A stretch of DNA of 64,000 nucleotides from an uncultured Polaribacter sp. (GTDB lineage: Bacteria > Bacteroidota > Bacteroidia > Flavobacteriales > Flavobacteriaceae): NCBI RefSeq assembly GCF_947497125.1, contig NZ_CANMFI010000007.1, forward strand, positions 62,001 through 126,000, in the 5' to 3' direction. The notes below the pieces were generated by a model. The model was not told the DNA's origin, did not search any database, and saw nothing but the letters and a program-made list of their open reading frames with translations. Shown piece by piece: positions 50,594 to 59,386 of the stretch (positions are counted from its first letter, which is position 1; the number at the start of each line of letters is the position of its first letter). The position numbers were made by a program, and so were the translations under genes.

Positions 50594-51901
50594 ATGAGCA
50601 CAAATACAGCCTATGTACCTTTTAAAGTTAAAGATATTTCTTTAGCTGATTGGGGAAGAAAAGAAATTGAATTAGCAGAAGCAGAAATGCCTGGATTGAT
50701 GAGTTTAAGAGAAGAGTACGGAGACTCTCAACCCTTAAAAGGAGCAAGAATTGCAGGTTGTTTGCACATGACTATTCAAACTGCTGTTTTAATTGAAACT
50801 TTACAAGCTTTAGGTGCAGAAGTTACTTGGAGTTCTTGTAACATTTTTTCTACACAAGACCAAGCTGCTGCTGCAATAGCTGCTACAGGTACTCCTGTTT
50901 ATGCTTGGAAAGGGATGAATGAAGAAGAGTTTGATTGGTGTATAGAACAAACCTTGTTTTTTGGTGAAGATAAAAAACCATTGAACATGATTTTAGATGA
51001 TGGTGGCGATTTAACCAATATGGTTTTAGACAGGTATCCAGAATTGGCTGCAGGTATTAATGGTTTGTCAGAAGAAACTACAACAGGAGTTCACAGATTA
51101 TACGAAAGAGTAAAAAACGGAACTTTACCAATGCCAGCAATTAATATTAACGATTCTGTTACCAAATCGAAATTCGATAATAAATATGGTTGTAAAGAAT
51201 CTGCAGTAGATGCAATTCGTAGAGCAACAGACATTATGTTAGCAGGTAAACGAGTAGTTGTTTGTGGTTATGGAGATGTTGGTAAAGGTACTGCTGCCTC
51301 TTTTAAAGGTGCAGGTTCTATAGTAACTGTTACAGAAATAGACCCAATTTGTGCGTTACAAGCTGCAATGGATGGTTTTGAAGTAAAAAAATTAGAAACA
51401 GTAGTTGGTAATGCAGATATTGTAATTACTACAACTGGTAACAAAGGAATTGTTAGAGGAGAGCACTTTGAAGCAATGAAAGACAAGGTAATTGTTGCAA
51501 ATATTGGTCATTTCGATAACGAGATTGATGTACCTTACTTAAACAACAATAGCGAAAAAGTAGAAATTAAGCCACAAGTAGATAAGTACAACATCAACGG
51601 AAAAGATATTATTCTTCTTGCAGAAGGACGTTTGGTAAATTTAGGTTGCGCAACAGGGCACCCAAGTTTTGTAATGTCTAACTCGTTTACAAACCAAACT
51701 TTGGCACAAATGGAACTTTGGAACAACGCAAAAGCGTATAAGAACGAAGTGTATATGTTGCCAAAACATTTAGACGAAAAAGTAGCGTATTTACACTTGG
51801 CAAAAATTGGTGTAGAGCTTACAGAATTAAGCCAAGACCAAGCAGAATATATTGGTGTAACACAAGCAGGGCCTTACAAGCCAGAGCATTACAGATATTA
51901 A
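50594..51901 (+). CDS. ahcY: Adenosylhomocysteinase
   Basis: This 435-residue NAD-dependent enzyme splits S-adenosylhomocysteine to adenosine and homocysteine, clearing the product of methyl transfer. The substrate domain shows [19 protein letters not shown] near 52-70 and [15 protein letters not shown] near 79-93. The NAD domain has [20 protein letters not shown] near 219-238. The C-terminal tail ends in KPEHYRY, contributing the conserved Lys and Tyr to the neighbouring subunit. It is of standard bacterial length, without the 40-residue insertion seen in some bacteria and plants. Confidence 0.97.
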   Translation: MSTNTAYVPFKVKDISLADWGRKEIELAEAEMPGLMSLREEYGDSQPLKGARIAGCLHMTIQTAVLIETLQALGAEVTWSSCNIFSTQDQAAAAIAATGTPVYAWKGMNEEEFDWCIEQTLFFGEDKKPLNMILDDGGDLTNMVLDRYPELAAGINGLSEETTTGVHRLYERVKNGTLPMPAININDSVTKSKFDNKYGCKESAVDAIRRATDIMLAGKRVVVCGYGDVGKGTAASFKGAGSIVTVTEIDPICALQAAMDGFEVKKLETVVGNADIVITTTGNKGIVRGEHFEAMKDKVIVANIGHFDNEIDVPYLNNNSEKVEIKPQVDKYNINGKDIILLAEGRLVNLGCATGHPSFVMSNSFTNQTLAQMELWNNAKAYKNEVYMLPKHLDEKVAYLHLAKIGVELTELSQDQAEYIGVTQAGPYKPEHYRY

Positions 51902-51930
51902 ATAGCATATAAAAAAGAGCTCTTTTAGGC

Positions 51931-51950
51931 CTCTCGACTTTGCTCGAGAT
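51931..51950. repeat. Degenerate CTCGACT-type repeat after ahcY
   Basis: CTCTCGACTTTGCTCGAGA is a diverged copy of the element at 49721-49742. It is preceded by the perfect palindrome AAAAGAGCTCTTTT (51914-51927). Confidence 0.5.
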
Positions 51951-51977
51951 AAACTAATTAGAAATCTTATATTACTT

Positions 51978-52010
51978 AAAAACGCTTTCATTTGAGAGCG
52001 TTTTTTTTAT
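51978..52010 (+). terminator. Terminator after ahcY
   Basis: AAAAACGCTTTC and GAGAGCGTTTTT pair with one mismatch around ATTT, followed by more T. It is 76 bp past the stop, beyond the repeat. Confidence 0.75.
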
Positions 52011-52013
52011 TTG

Positions 52014-52092
52014 GGCGTTTTAACAGGCTTTACATTACAATCTTTTGTGCAGCAAAAGCACAAAAGGATTTCCATTGCAATCCTTAACGCGA
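52014..52092. repeat. Degenerate intergenic repeat with variable hairpin, copy 2
   Basis: The element starts GGGCGTTTTAACAGGCTTTACA and ends CATTGCAATCCTTAACGC. Its central hairpin is CTTTTGTGC (52042-52050) with exact inverse GCACAAAAG (52058-52066). The closing AAAAGGATTTCCATTGCAATC matches the AAAAAGGATGCCACTGCAATC of copy 1 at 47055-47075, while the hairpin stems differ. Confidence 0.55.
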
Positions 52093-52184
52093 ATTATGTC
52101 TTTTAAATAAGAGTCGGCCTTAATAAAAAGTAGTAAAACAGTTTCAATATTCTAACACAAAATATCCTTATTGTGTATATTTTT

Positions 52185-52487
52185 TTATTCCATTTGTCTT
52201 TTAATATCCATTCTTTGGTGTAAAATTCTTACAATTTCTAAAGTTTCATTTTCGACTTTTCTATAAAAAATTAGATGTGATTTGACTTTTATACATCTGT
52301 AATTTTTTCGAGTTTTTTCAGCCGATTTCCCTATCATAAAGTTGTCAGCAATAAATTCAATTTCTCCTATAATAAGGTCATAATATCTATCTGCTTGCTT
52401 TTTAGACCATTTTTGAAAGGTGTAAATCCAAATATCATTTAAATCTTTAATTGCTTGTTCACTTATTCTGTACTTATATATACTCAT
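52185..52487 (-). CDS. parE: ParE/RelE-family toxin
   Basis: This 100-residue toxin has the ParE fold pattern: two N-terminal helices (SEQAIKDLNDIWIYTFQKWSKKQADRYYDLI near 9-39), a Gly-Lys turn (MIGKSAEKTRKNYRC) and closing strands with HLIFYRKVENETLEIVRILHQRMD. ParE toxins block DNA gyrase; RelE relatives cut mRNA. The long first helices favour ParE. Its ATG overlaps the antitoxin's stop by 4 bp (ATGA), as expected for a coupled pair. Confidence 0.9.
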   Translation of the reverse strand: MSIYKYRISEQAIKDLNDIWIYTFQKWSKKQADRYYDLIIGEIEFIADNFMIGKSAEKTRKNYRCIKVKSHLIFYRKVENETLEIVRILHQRMDIKRQME

Positions 52488-52726
52488 AAGTACTTGTGAT
52501 GTAATTCAGCTAGATTTTGTTTTGGATCAAAATTTTCAATAAATCCACTTTTTTCTCCAATCTCAAGTGCCTTAATCAATTCTCTTTCTTTTTTTTCTTC
52601 CGTTTCTAACAAACGTAAAGCAGAGCGTATCACTTCACTTACAGAACTATATCTTCCAGATTTTACTTCTTCTTTAATAAATTCTTCAAAATAATTTCCG
52701 AGTGATATTGATGTGTTTTTTCCCAT
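52484..52726 (-). CDS. parD: ParD-family ribbon-helix-helix antitoxin
   Basis: This 80-residue protein has an N-terminal ribbon-helix-helix domain (TSISLGNYFEEFIKEEVKSGRYSSVSEVIRSALRLLE, about 5-41) and a charged C-terminal tail that would wrap the toxin. It should neutralise ParE and repress its own operon. A short inverted repeat 22-37 bp before the start is a candidate operator. The pair sits alone between ahcY and a DUF1569 gene, flanked by repeat-rich intergenic DNA, which suggests a mobile or recently inserted module. Confidence 0.9.
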   Translation of the reverse strand: MGKNTSISLGNYFEEFIKEEVKSGRYSSVSEVIRSALRLLETEEKKERELIKALEIGEKSGFIENFDPKQNLAELHHKYL

Positions 52727-52748
52727 TTAAACTAAATTTATTTAAAAA

Positions 52749-52763
52749 TACCAAATCTTGGTA
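52749..52763. promoter_or_regulatory. Candidate ParD operator
   Basis: TACCAA and TTGGTA form an inverted repeat around ATC, 22 bp before the parD ATG. Autorepression through such a site is usual for parDE, but this is one unsupported site. Confidence 0.4.
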
Positions 52764-52845
52764 ACATAACCAAATTATAAACAATTAATAACTATTCTAA
52801 AAGCATTTGTAGTTTTTAAGTACCTTTAAAAAAACAAAAGCTAGC

Positions 52846-53310
52846 ATGCAAGCAACAAAAACCATAGAAAATCAACTACAACAAATAGAACATTATTGTT
52901 CTAGTTACCAAAGAGTAAACACAAAGGTATCTGCAGTAAATGTAGGTTGGCATTTAGATCATAGTTTAAAAGTTATAAATGCAGTGGTTAAAAATATGGA
53001 GCAATCAGACCCTAGTTTGTACACAGACAACTTTAGTTTTGTAGGCAAATTATTGTTAGCATTTAATTACTTTCCTAGAGGAAAAGCCAAAGCACCCAAA
53101 CATGTAAAACCACCAGAAATTGTTTTAAAAGAAGCTATTATTTTACAATTAGACTTAGCCAAAAAGAATGTTCAAGAAATAGAAAAATTAAATAGCAACG
53201 CTTATTTTAAACATCCAATGTTTGGAAATGTCAATAAGGCAAGGGTATCGTCTTTTTTAAAAGCACATACCAATCATCATCTAAAAATTGTAAAAAGTAT
53301 TTTAAAATAG
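52846..53310 (+). CDS. DUF1569/DinB-like protein
   Basis: This 154-residue protein is helical with the histidines of the DinB-type metal site: HLDHSLK near 36-42 and HTNHHLK near 143-149. The middle carries LLLAFNYFPRGKAKAPKHVKPP, typical of DUF1569. Relatives include thiol-dependent transferases, but no substrate is known for this family. A near-consensus box TACCTTTA (52821-52828) lies 17 bp upstream. It converges on the yifB gene with 3 bp between stops. Confidence 0.78.
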   Translation: MQATKTIENQLQQIEHYCSSYQRVNTKVSAVNVGWHLDHSLKVINAVVKNMEQSDPSLYTDNFSFVGKLLLAFNYFPRGKAKAPKHVKPPEIVLKEAIILQLDLAKKNVQEIEKLNSNAYFKHPMFGNVNKARVSSFLKAHTNHHLKIVKSILK

Positions 53311-53313
53311 GTT

Positions 53314-54849
53314 TTATCCTAACCAACCTTCTCTGTCTAGACTTCTATATTGTATGGCTTCTGCAATATGATCTGGTAAAATATCAGTTTCATTTGCCAA
53401 GTCTGCAATGGTTCTCGAAACTTTTAAAATTCTGTCATATGCCCTTGCAGAAAGGTTTAGTTTTTCCATGGCAGTTTTTAAGAGAGCTAAACTTTCTTTA
53501 GATAATTTACAGAATTCACGAATTTGTTTTACATTCATTTGCGCATTGTAATGTATGTTTTCGAAATCTTTAAAACGTACAGATTGAATTTCTCTTGAAG
53601 CAGTAACTCTTTTTCTAATAGTTACCGATGATTCTCCTTTTCGTTCTTCCGAAAGTTTTTCAAAAGGCACAGGTGTTACTTCTATATGAATGTCAATTCT
53701 GTCTAACAACGGACCAGAAATTTTACTTAAATAACGTTGCATTTCTTGCGGAGAAGAAGTCATGGGCGAGTTAGGGTCGTTAAAAAAACCACTCGGACTC
53801 GGATTCATACTTGCCACCAACATAAAACTACAAGGGTAAGTTACCGTAAATTTTGCACGCGAAATGGTAACATCTCTATCTTCTAATGGCTGACGCATAA
53901 CCTCTAAAACTTCTCGCTTAAATTCGGGCAATTCATCTAAAAATAAAACACCATTATGAGACAAAGAAATTTCGCCAGGTCTTGGATATTGTCCGCCGCC
54001 CACCAGAGCAACATTTGATATGGTATGATGAGGTGAACGAAATGGTCGCTGATAAAGCAACCCCTCTTTTTTAGTTTTACCAACCACAGAATGAATTTTT
54101 GTGGTTTCTAAAGCCTCGTGTAACGTCATTGGTGGTAAAATAGAGGGTAATCTTTTGGCTAGCATGGTTTTTCCAGATCCTGGAGGACCAATTAAAATAA
54201 TATTATGGCCGCCAGCTGCAGCAATCTCCATACATCGTTTTATAGATTCTTGTCCTTTTACATCAGAAAAATCAAACTCAGGGAAATCGATATTTTTATA
54301 AAATTCTGCTCTTGTATCAACAATGGTAGGTTCAATCTTTTTATCATTATTAAAATGATTGATTACCTCTAGTATGTTTTCTGCGCCTAAAACCTCTAAA
54401 TTATCTACAATAGCCGCTTCTTTTGCATTTTCTTTAGGTAAAATTAAATGTTTAAATCCTTCTTCTCTTGCTTTTATGGCTATTGGTAAAGCACCTCTTA
54501 TGGGTTGCAAACTTCCGTCTAAAGAAAGCTCTCCCATAATAATATAGTAATTTATATTTTCTGATTGTATTTGATTTGATGCTGCCAAAATTCCTACAGC
54601 CAGAGTTAAATCATAGGCAGCACCTTCTTTTCTAATATCGGCAGGCGCCATATTAATAATGATTTTTTTACCTGGCAGTTTGTAGTTGTTATTATTTAAA
54701 GCCGCCGAAATTCGATAAGAACTTTCACTTACCGCCTTGTCTGGCAAGCCTACTAAATGATACCCAATTCCTTTATCAATATTTACTTCAACAGTAATTG
54801 TGGTTGCTTCAATACCAAAAACTGCTGATCCATAGACTTTTGTAAGCAT
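53314..54849 (-). CDS. comM: YifB/ComM family Mg-chelatase-like AAA ATPase
   Basis: This 511-residue protein has an N-terminal Lon-protease-like domain (about 1-165), an AAA+ core with Walker A GPPGSGKTMLAKR near 221-233 and FLDELPEFKREVLEVMRQPLEDR near 302-324, and the C-terminal Mg-chelatase lid. ComM is a hexameric helicase that helps branch migration during natural transformation; Bacteroidota members are usually called YifB. No other competence gene is in the window. It is full length. Confidence 0.93.
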   Translation of the reverse strand: MLTKVYGSAVFGIEATTITVEVNIDKGIGYHLVGLPDKAVSESSYRISAALNNNNYKLPGKKIIINMAPADIRKEGAAYDLTLAVGILAASNQIQSENINYYIIMGELSLDGSLQPIRGALPIAIKAREEGFKHLILPKENAKEAAIVDNLEVLGAENILEVINHFNNDKKIEPTIVDTRAEFYKNIDFPEFDFSDVKGQESIKRCMEIAAAGGHNIILIGPPGSGKTMLAKRLPSILPPMTLHEALETTKIHSVVGKTKKEGLLYQRPFRSPHHTISNVALVGGGQYPRPGEISLSHNGVLFLDELPEFKREVLEVMRQPLEDRDVTISRAKFTVTYPCSFMLVASMNPSPSGFFNDPNSPMTSSPQEMQRYLSKISGPLLDRIDIHIEVTPVPFEKLSEERKGESSVTIRKRVTASREIQSVRFKDFENIHYNAQMNVKQIREFCKLSKESLALLKTAMEKLNLSARAYDRILKVSRTIADLANETDILPDHIAEAIQYRSLDREGWLG

Positions 54850-54888
54850 CTTTTTTCTTTAAATGTAGAGAAATTTAAGGCATAAAAA

Positions 54889-54916
54889 AAATGCAATCAA
54901 ATTAATGATTGCATTT
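54889..54916 (-). terminator. Terminator after ppc
   Basis: The arms AAATGCAATCA and TGATTGCATTT pair perfectly around a 6-nt loop. On the minus strand eight T follow. It is 22 bp past the ppc stop. Confidence 0.88.
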
Positions 54917-54937
54917 CGAATACTTTTTATAGAAATA

Positions 54938-57517
54938 TTAGGCTGAGTTTCTACTGGCGTTAATGTTACCAAATAAAGAACGCATTACCATTTTTTCGTA
55001 CACTTCTATCTCCTCTAAATTACCCTTAGATTTTTGAAGTTCTTGTATCTTTTTTAATGCAAACTGCTGTATCGTTAATAAAGGTAATACTATTTGCTCT
55101 CTCATTTCTATAGAGGCTTTTCCTGCCGGAAAGTTTTCCATCAATTCTTTATGTCCTGTTAGTTTTAAAAGCAGTCTTTTAGAAGTTTCGTACTCTTTAA
55201 AAATTACTTTCCAAAATTCACCAAATTCTTCGTCATCGGCCATATAAGCAGTTAAGCCAAAGAAAGATTTTGTTAAACTCATCATACTGTTTTCTAACAA
55301 GGTTCTAAAAAAGTCTGAGGTATTGTAGAATTCAATAATTTCATCAAATCTACCTTCGTCTTCATACTTTTTTAAGGCAGTTCCTAGTCCGAAGAAACCA
55401 GGTACATTTTGTTTTAACTGGCTCCAACTACCTACAAACGGAATGGCTCTAAGAGCAGAAAAATCTAGTGTATCTGAGTTTGATCTTTTACTAGGTCTAC
55501 TACCAATATTGGTTTTAGCATAGTATTTTAGAGTACTCATTTTTTCTAAGTACGGTAAAAATTTAGGATGATTTTTAAAGTCTACATAGGTTTGGTAGCT
55601 TGTTGCTGCCATATCTTCTATCAACTTTCTATGATCGTTATTTAATTGATCTTTGGTAAAAACATCATTTTTAATACCAGAACTTATCAATTGTTCTAAA
55701 TTGTATTGTGATGAGTTTAAGGTACCAAAATTAGAACTAATAGTTTGCCCTTGTATGGTTAATTGAATTTCTTTATCTTCAATTGTTGGCCCTAAAGAAG
55801 CATAAAATTGATGTGTTTTTCCGCCACCTCTTGCTGGTGGCCCACCACGTCCATCAAAGAAAATTACTTCAATATCAAATTCTCTAGATACTTTTGTAAG
55901 CGCTTCTTTTGCTTTAAAAATTCCCCAATTTGCCATTAAATAACCGCCATCTTTTGTTCCGTCAGAAAAACCTAACATAATGGTTTGTTTGTCTTTTCTA
56001 TTTGCAACATGTTTTCTGTAAACAGCATTCGAATACAAAGTTCTCATTACATTTTCTGCATTTTCTAAATCTTCTACAGTTTCAAAAAGCGGAATTACAT
56101 CTACCGGTAATTCATCTTTAAAACCACATAAGTTTAGCATTGCAAAGGTTTGCATTACATTTAACGCTGTTTGATTGTTACTAATAATATATCTATTTGC
56201 ACCTCTTTCACCATTTCTTTGCTGAATTTGTTTTAATGCGTAAATAGATTCTATCGTTTTTATTGAGGTTTCATCAGATAGCAATTTCGGGTCTATATTT
56301 CCTTTAATAGTTGCTAAAACAGCTACTTGTTCTTCTTGCGAAAGCGTTAGGTAGTTTTCAGGAAAAGTAGTGTCTCCAATTTTCTGTAAATCTTCTACAA
56401 TTTTTGTAAAAGCCTCGTGGTGTGCTCGACTGTCTTGTCTAATGTCTAAAGTAGCAAAATGAAAGCCAAAAATTCTAACTTTATTAATTACATCATTTAA
56501 CTCTTCAATAAATAAAGATTGATGTTTGTTTTCAATAATTTCTCTTGCAGCATACAATTCTTCTAAAAGAATTTTCTGAGAAAAGTTTACTTTGTCATAG
56601 GTTCTAACTACATGTTTATAGAGTCTTTTTTCTACTTTTGCTAAAATATCTTGAACCCCATCAAAAGTAAAACGTCTTTTTAAACGTCTAATGTCTCTGT
56701 AATAACTTCTTAAGATAGTTTGGCGCAATCTTTCTGCAACATCTAAAGTAATTTTGGTGGTAACAAAAGGGTTTCCGTCTCTGTCTCCGCCTGGCCAAAA
56801 ACCTAAATCTATCACTTCATTTTCAATCGGTTTTCCGTCATAAATATGATGCTGAATATAGTTGTATATTTTAGGTACAGAGTGATAAAATACATGCTCT
56901 AAATACCAAATTAAGCTAACCGCTTCATCAAAAGGAGTTGGTTTTTCTTTTTTATAAAAAGGAGTTTTACCTAGTTGAGCTAATAATTTCTTTATTAAAA
57001 GCAGGTCGTCATTTTGTATTGCCTTGTCTAAATCGGTTATAATACCTAAAACAGAACCAGGATAAAATTGCGTTGGATGCGCTGTTAACACAATACGAAC
57101 CTTAAAATCTTCTAAATGAGCTTTTAATTCATCTTTTTTATTATTTAAAAAAGCCGATTCTTTAGAGTTTCTAAGCGTACCAATACCATCCATATTATTT
57201 ACCACAGAAAAGGCAGCATCTTCAATAGCATCAAACAGTACAACTTGTCTTTCTATAAATTGTATAAAAAGAAACAGTAGGTCTCTTTTTTCTTTTTCAG
57301 TCGGATTTTCGTGATATTTTTTAAAAAAATAATCAATAATTTCAGTCGGATTTTTACCTAATTTAAAACCTTCATTACAAACTTTGTGTAAAAGAGGCAG
57401 CAAAACGCCGGTATCGTCTATAGTATCAAAAGGAAGTGTTGTAAAAACACTATTGTAAATTTGATATTTAGAGAGTACATTTTCATTAAATCGATCTAGC
57501 TTCGGTAGTGTGTTCAT
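54938..57517 (-). CDS. ppc: Phosphoenolpyruvate carboxylase
   Basis: This 859-residue enzyme makes oxaloacetate from PEP and bicarbonate to refill the TCA cycle. Catalytic landmarks are VLTAHPTQF near 142-150, GFWPGGDRDGNPFVT near 243-257, MLGFSDGTKDGGY near 514-526, FFDGRGGPPARGGGKTH near 553-569 and NIGSRPSKR near 672-680. The C-terminus reads INASRNSA instead of the usual (R/Q)NTG tail that closes over the active site; I believe related Bacteroidota enzymes share this. It is single-gene, with its own terminator. Confidence 0.95.
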   Translation of the reverse strand: MNTLPKLDRFNENVLSKYQIYNSVFTTLPFDTIDDTGVLLPLLHKVCNEGFKLGKNPTEIIDYFFKKYHENPTEKEKRDLLFLFIQFIERQVVLFDAIEDAAFSVVNNMDGIGTLRNSKESAFLNNKKDELKAHLEDFKVRIVLTAHPTQFYPGSVLGIITDLDKAIQNDDLLLIKKLLAQLGKTPFYKKEKPTPFDEAVSLIWYLEHVFYHSVPKIYNYIQHHIYDGKPIENEVIDLGFWPGGDRDGNPFVTTKITLDVAERLRQTILRSYYRDIRRLKRRFTFDGVQDILAKVEKRLYKHVVRTYDKVNFSQKILLEELYAAREIIENKHQSLFIEELNDVINKVRIFGFHFATLDIRQDSRAHHEAFTKIVEDLQKIGDTTFPENYLTLSQEEQVAVLATIKGNIDPKLLSDETSIKTIESIYALKQIQQRNGERGANRYIISNNQTALNVMQTFAMLNLCGFKDELPVDVIPLFETVEDLENAENVMRTLYSNAVYRKHVANRKDKQTIMLGFSDGTKDGGYLMANWGIFKAKEALTKVSREFDIEVIFFDGRGGPPARGGGKTHQFYASLGPTIEDKEIQLTIQGQTISSNFGTLNSSQYNLEQLISSGIKNDVFTKDQLNNDHRKLIEDMAATSYQTYVDFKNHPKFLPYLEKMSTLKYYAKTNIGSRPSKRSNSDTLDFSALRAIPFVGSWSQLKQNVPGFFGLGTALKKYEDEGRFDEIIEFYNTSDFFRTLLENSMMSLTKSFFGLTAYMADDEEFGEFWKVIFKEYETSKRLLLKLTGHKELMENFPAGKASIEMREQIVLPLLTIQQFALKKIQELQKSKGNLEEIEVYEKMVMRSLFGNINASRNSA

Positions 57518-57691
57518 CTGTTGATATTTTCAGCTATAAAACTACAAAAAAGGGCAATTATAATGCTTACATTATTGTAAATAATTCCTAATTTATTTAC
57601 GAAAACGATATAAATAACAAGTTTTATTAATTAAATGTTTAAAATTTAAGTCACTTTGTTGATTTTGTTTTTATTTAAACAAGTAAAAATG

Positions 57692-58987
57692 TTAAAAAGA
57701 TATTTTAAGAATTTCTGAAGTGTTTTTAGTAGCAGAAAATCGACGATCTGCCCGATGATTTATCACCCAAATAATGTCATTGTTATTGTTACAAAGTAGC
57801 CAGATATTTTCTTTTTCTAAAAGTGGTATTTTTTTATCTTTAAAGTACTTACTTACCTTCTTTTTTCCTGTCATTCCTGTAGGATAGAAAAAATCTCCAT
57901 GTTCCCATTTTCTAATTGATAAAGGAAAACTTAACATCTCTTTGTCTACATAAATAGTTTCTAAAGTATTTGCAGTAGTTTTTAAAACTTGTTTAAGGTT
58001 TAAAGAAATTGGATGTGTAATTTTTGTGTCTTTCTCTGTAATAAAATAACGTGTTATTTCATCTTTAGAAACTTCTTTTTTTTGAAGTAATAAAAAGTTT
58101 CTGTCTTTTAAGAGTACATGTGTTTCCGAATAAATTTTTTTACCAGATTGAGCAGAAAGTAGCTTTAAAAGCACATTCCAATCTGTAAAGTTAAAATCTT
58201 TTAAAAGTTCGTATAAGTATGCTTTTGGGTTTGATAATGCTAAGATTTTAGTAATATCAATCTTTAAAATTGCATTTTCTTTGGTAGTTGTTTTTAAAGA
58301 AACAGTTTCAATATGGTCTTCAATAATTTGTTTACTTCCTTTTAAGTGAGAAATTGTTTTGGTAAAATTCTCTAAAAATGAAGGGTTAATTTCCTTTAAA
58401 ACAGGTGCAATTTTAAGCCTTATTTTATTTCGGATGTATTTTGTTGTTGCGTTGCTTTTATCTTCTCGCCAAGAGAGTTTATTTGTGGTTGCATAGTCTA
58501 GAATTTCTTGTCTAGAAAACGGCAATAAAGGGCGCACAATATTGTTGTTAATTGCTGGAATACCCGTTAAACCTTCTAAGCCACTACCGCGAGATAAATT
58601 GATAAGAAAAGTTTCTAAGTTGTCATCTGCATGGTGTGCGGTTAAAACAAAATCAAAAGTGTTTTTTTGCATTAGTTCTTTAAACCACTGGTATCTTAGA
58701 TCTCTTGCTAAAACTTGTATAGACCCTTTTTCTGAAATATTAAAAGACTTTGTAAATGTTTTAATATTTAAATTGTTACCTAAATTTATAACAAATTGCT
58801 CGTCTAAATCACTGTCTTTTTCGCGTAAATTAAAATTACAATGTGCTATTGATACAGAAAATTTTAAACAGTGTAATAGGTGTGTTAAAACAACAGAATC
58901 TATTCCGCCAGAGACAGCAATTAATAGTTTTTTACCTTCTAAAAGAGGTAGGTTTTTTTGTATATGTTGTGCTAGATTATGCAGCAT
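57692..58987 (-). CDS. tilS: tRNA(Ile)-lysidine synthetase
   Basis: This 431-residue enzyme modifies C34 of the CAU-anticodon tRNA-Ile with lysine so that it reads AUA. The PP-loop SGGIDS is at 26-31, followed by LTAHHADDNLETFLINLSRGSGLEGLTGI near 117-145 and REDKSNATTKYIRNKIR near 183-199. Substrate-binding C-terminal domains follow. It is preceded by a 78-codon gene on the same strand with a 7-bp gap, so they are co-transcribed. Confidence 0.95.
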   Translation of the reverse strand: MLHNLAQHIQKNLPLLEGKKLLIAVSGGIDSVVLTHLLHCLKFSVSIAHCNFNLREKDSDLDEQFVINLGNNLNIKTFTKSFNISEKGSIQVLARDLRYQWFKELMQKNTFDFVLTAHHADDNLETFLINLSRGSGLEGLTGIPAINNNIVRPLLPFSRQEILDYATTNKLSWREDKSNATTKYIRNKIRLKIAPVLKEINPSFLENFTKTISHLKGSKQIIEDHIETVSLKTTTKENAILKIDITKILALSNPKAYLYELLKDFNFTDWNVLLKLLSAQSGKKIYSETHVLLKDRNFLLLQKKEVSKDEITRYFITEKDTKITHPISLNLKQVLKTTANTLETIYVDKEMLSFPLSIRKWEHGDFFYPTGMTGKKKVSKYFKDKKIPLLEKENIWLLCNNNNDIIWVINHRADRRFSATKNTSEILKISF

Positions 58988-58994
58988 TTTTTGG

Positions 58995-59231
58995 TTAAAG
59001 TTGTTTTTTTAACCAAGTGCGCAGTTCTTTTCTTAGCGTAACTTCGGGTTTGGGTAGTGGTATCGTTTTTCCGAACTGTTTACTTCTATTAAATTTAGAA
59101 AAATTAATTTTTAGTTGTTTCCATTGTTCGGGATATAACTTTAAAAAAGCATGAAACATATTTTGTTCTGTTGGCTTTTCTGTGAGTTGTTCGAATGTTT
59201 TTTTAAAAAGTTTGTCTTGATCTAAAATCAT
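58995..59231 (-). CDS. Small conserved protein upstream of tilS
   Basis: This 78-residue basic protein has no signal peptide or membrane segment. It looks helical, with a Lys/Arg-rich C-terminal half (EVTLRKELRTWLKKQL). I believe similar short proteins precede tilS or follow the helicase gene in other flavobacteria, but I recognise no named family. A full -7 box 51 bp upstream and the 7-bp spacing to tilS support a real first gene of a two-gene unit. An RNA-binding role fits the charge but is a guess. Confidence 0.65.
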   Translation of the reverse strand: MILDQDKLFKKTFEQLTEKPTEQNMFHAFLKLYPEQWKQLKINFSKFNRSKQFGKTIPLPKPEVTLRKELRTWLKKQL

Positions 59232-59281
59232 CTTTTAAAATAAGGTTCAATTCCTTTTTTACATAAGGATCAAAGTAAAAT

Positions 59282-59289
59282 CAAAGATA
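59282..59289 (-). promoter_or_regulatory. -7 promoter box for the small gene and tilS
   Basis: Minus-strand TATCTTTG is a full match to TAnnTTTG, 51 bp before the ATG at 59231. The plus-strand counterpart for the helicase gene may be TAAATTCG at 59354-59361 (seven of eight). Confidence 0.5.
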
Positions 59290-59386
59290 TGAAAACAAAA
59301 TAACACCCATTCACTTTCGTGACTTTTTATAAAAATTTAAAGCTATTTTTTCTTAAATTCGTAGCATTCATTTTTAAAATAAGAAC

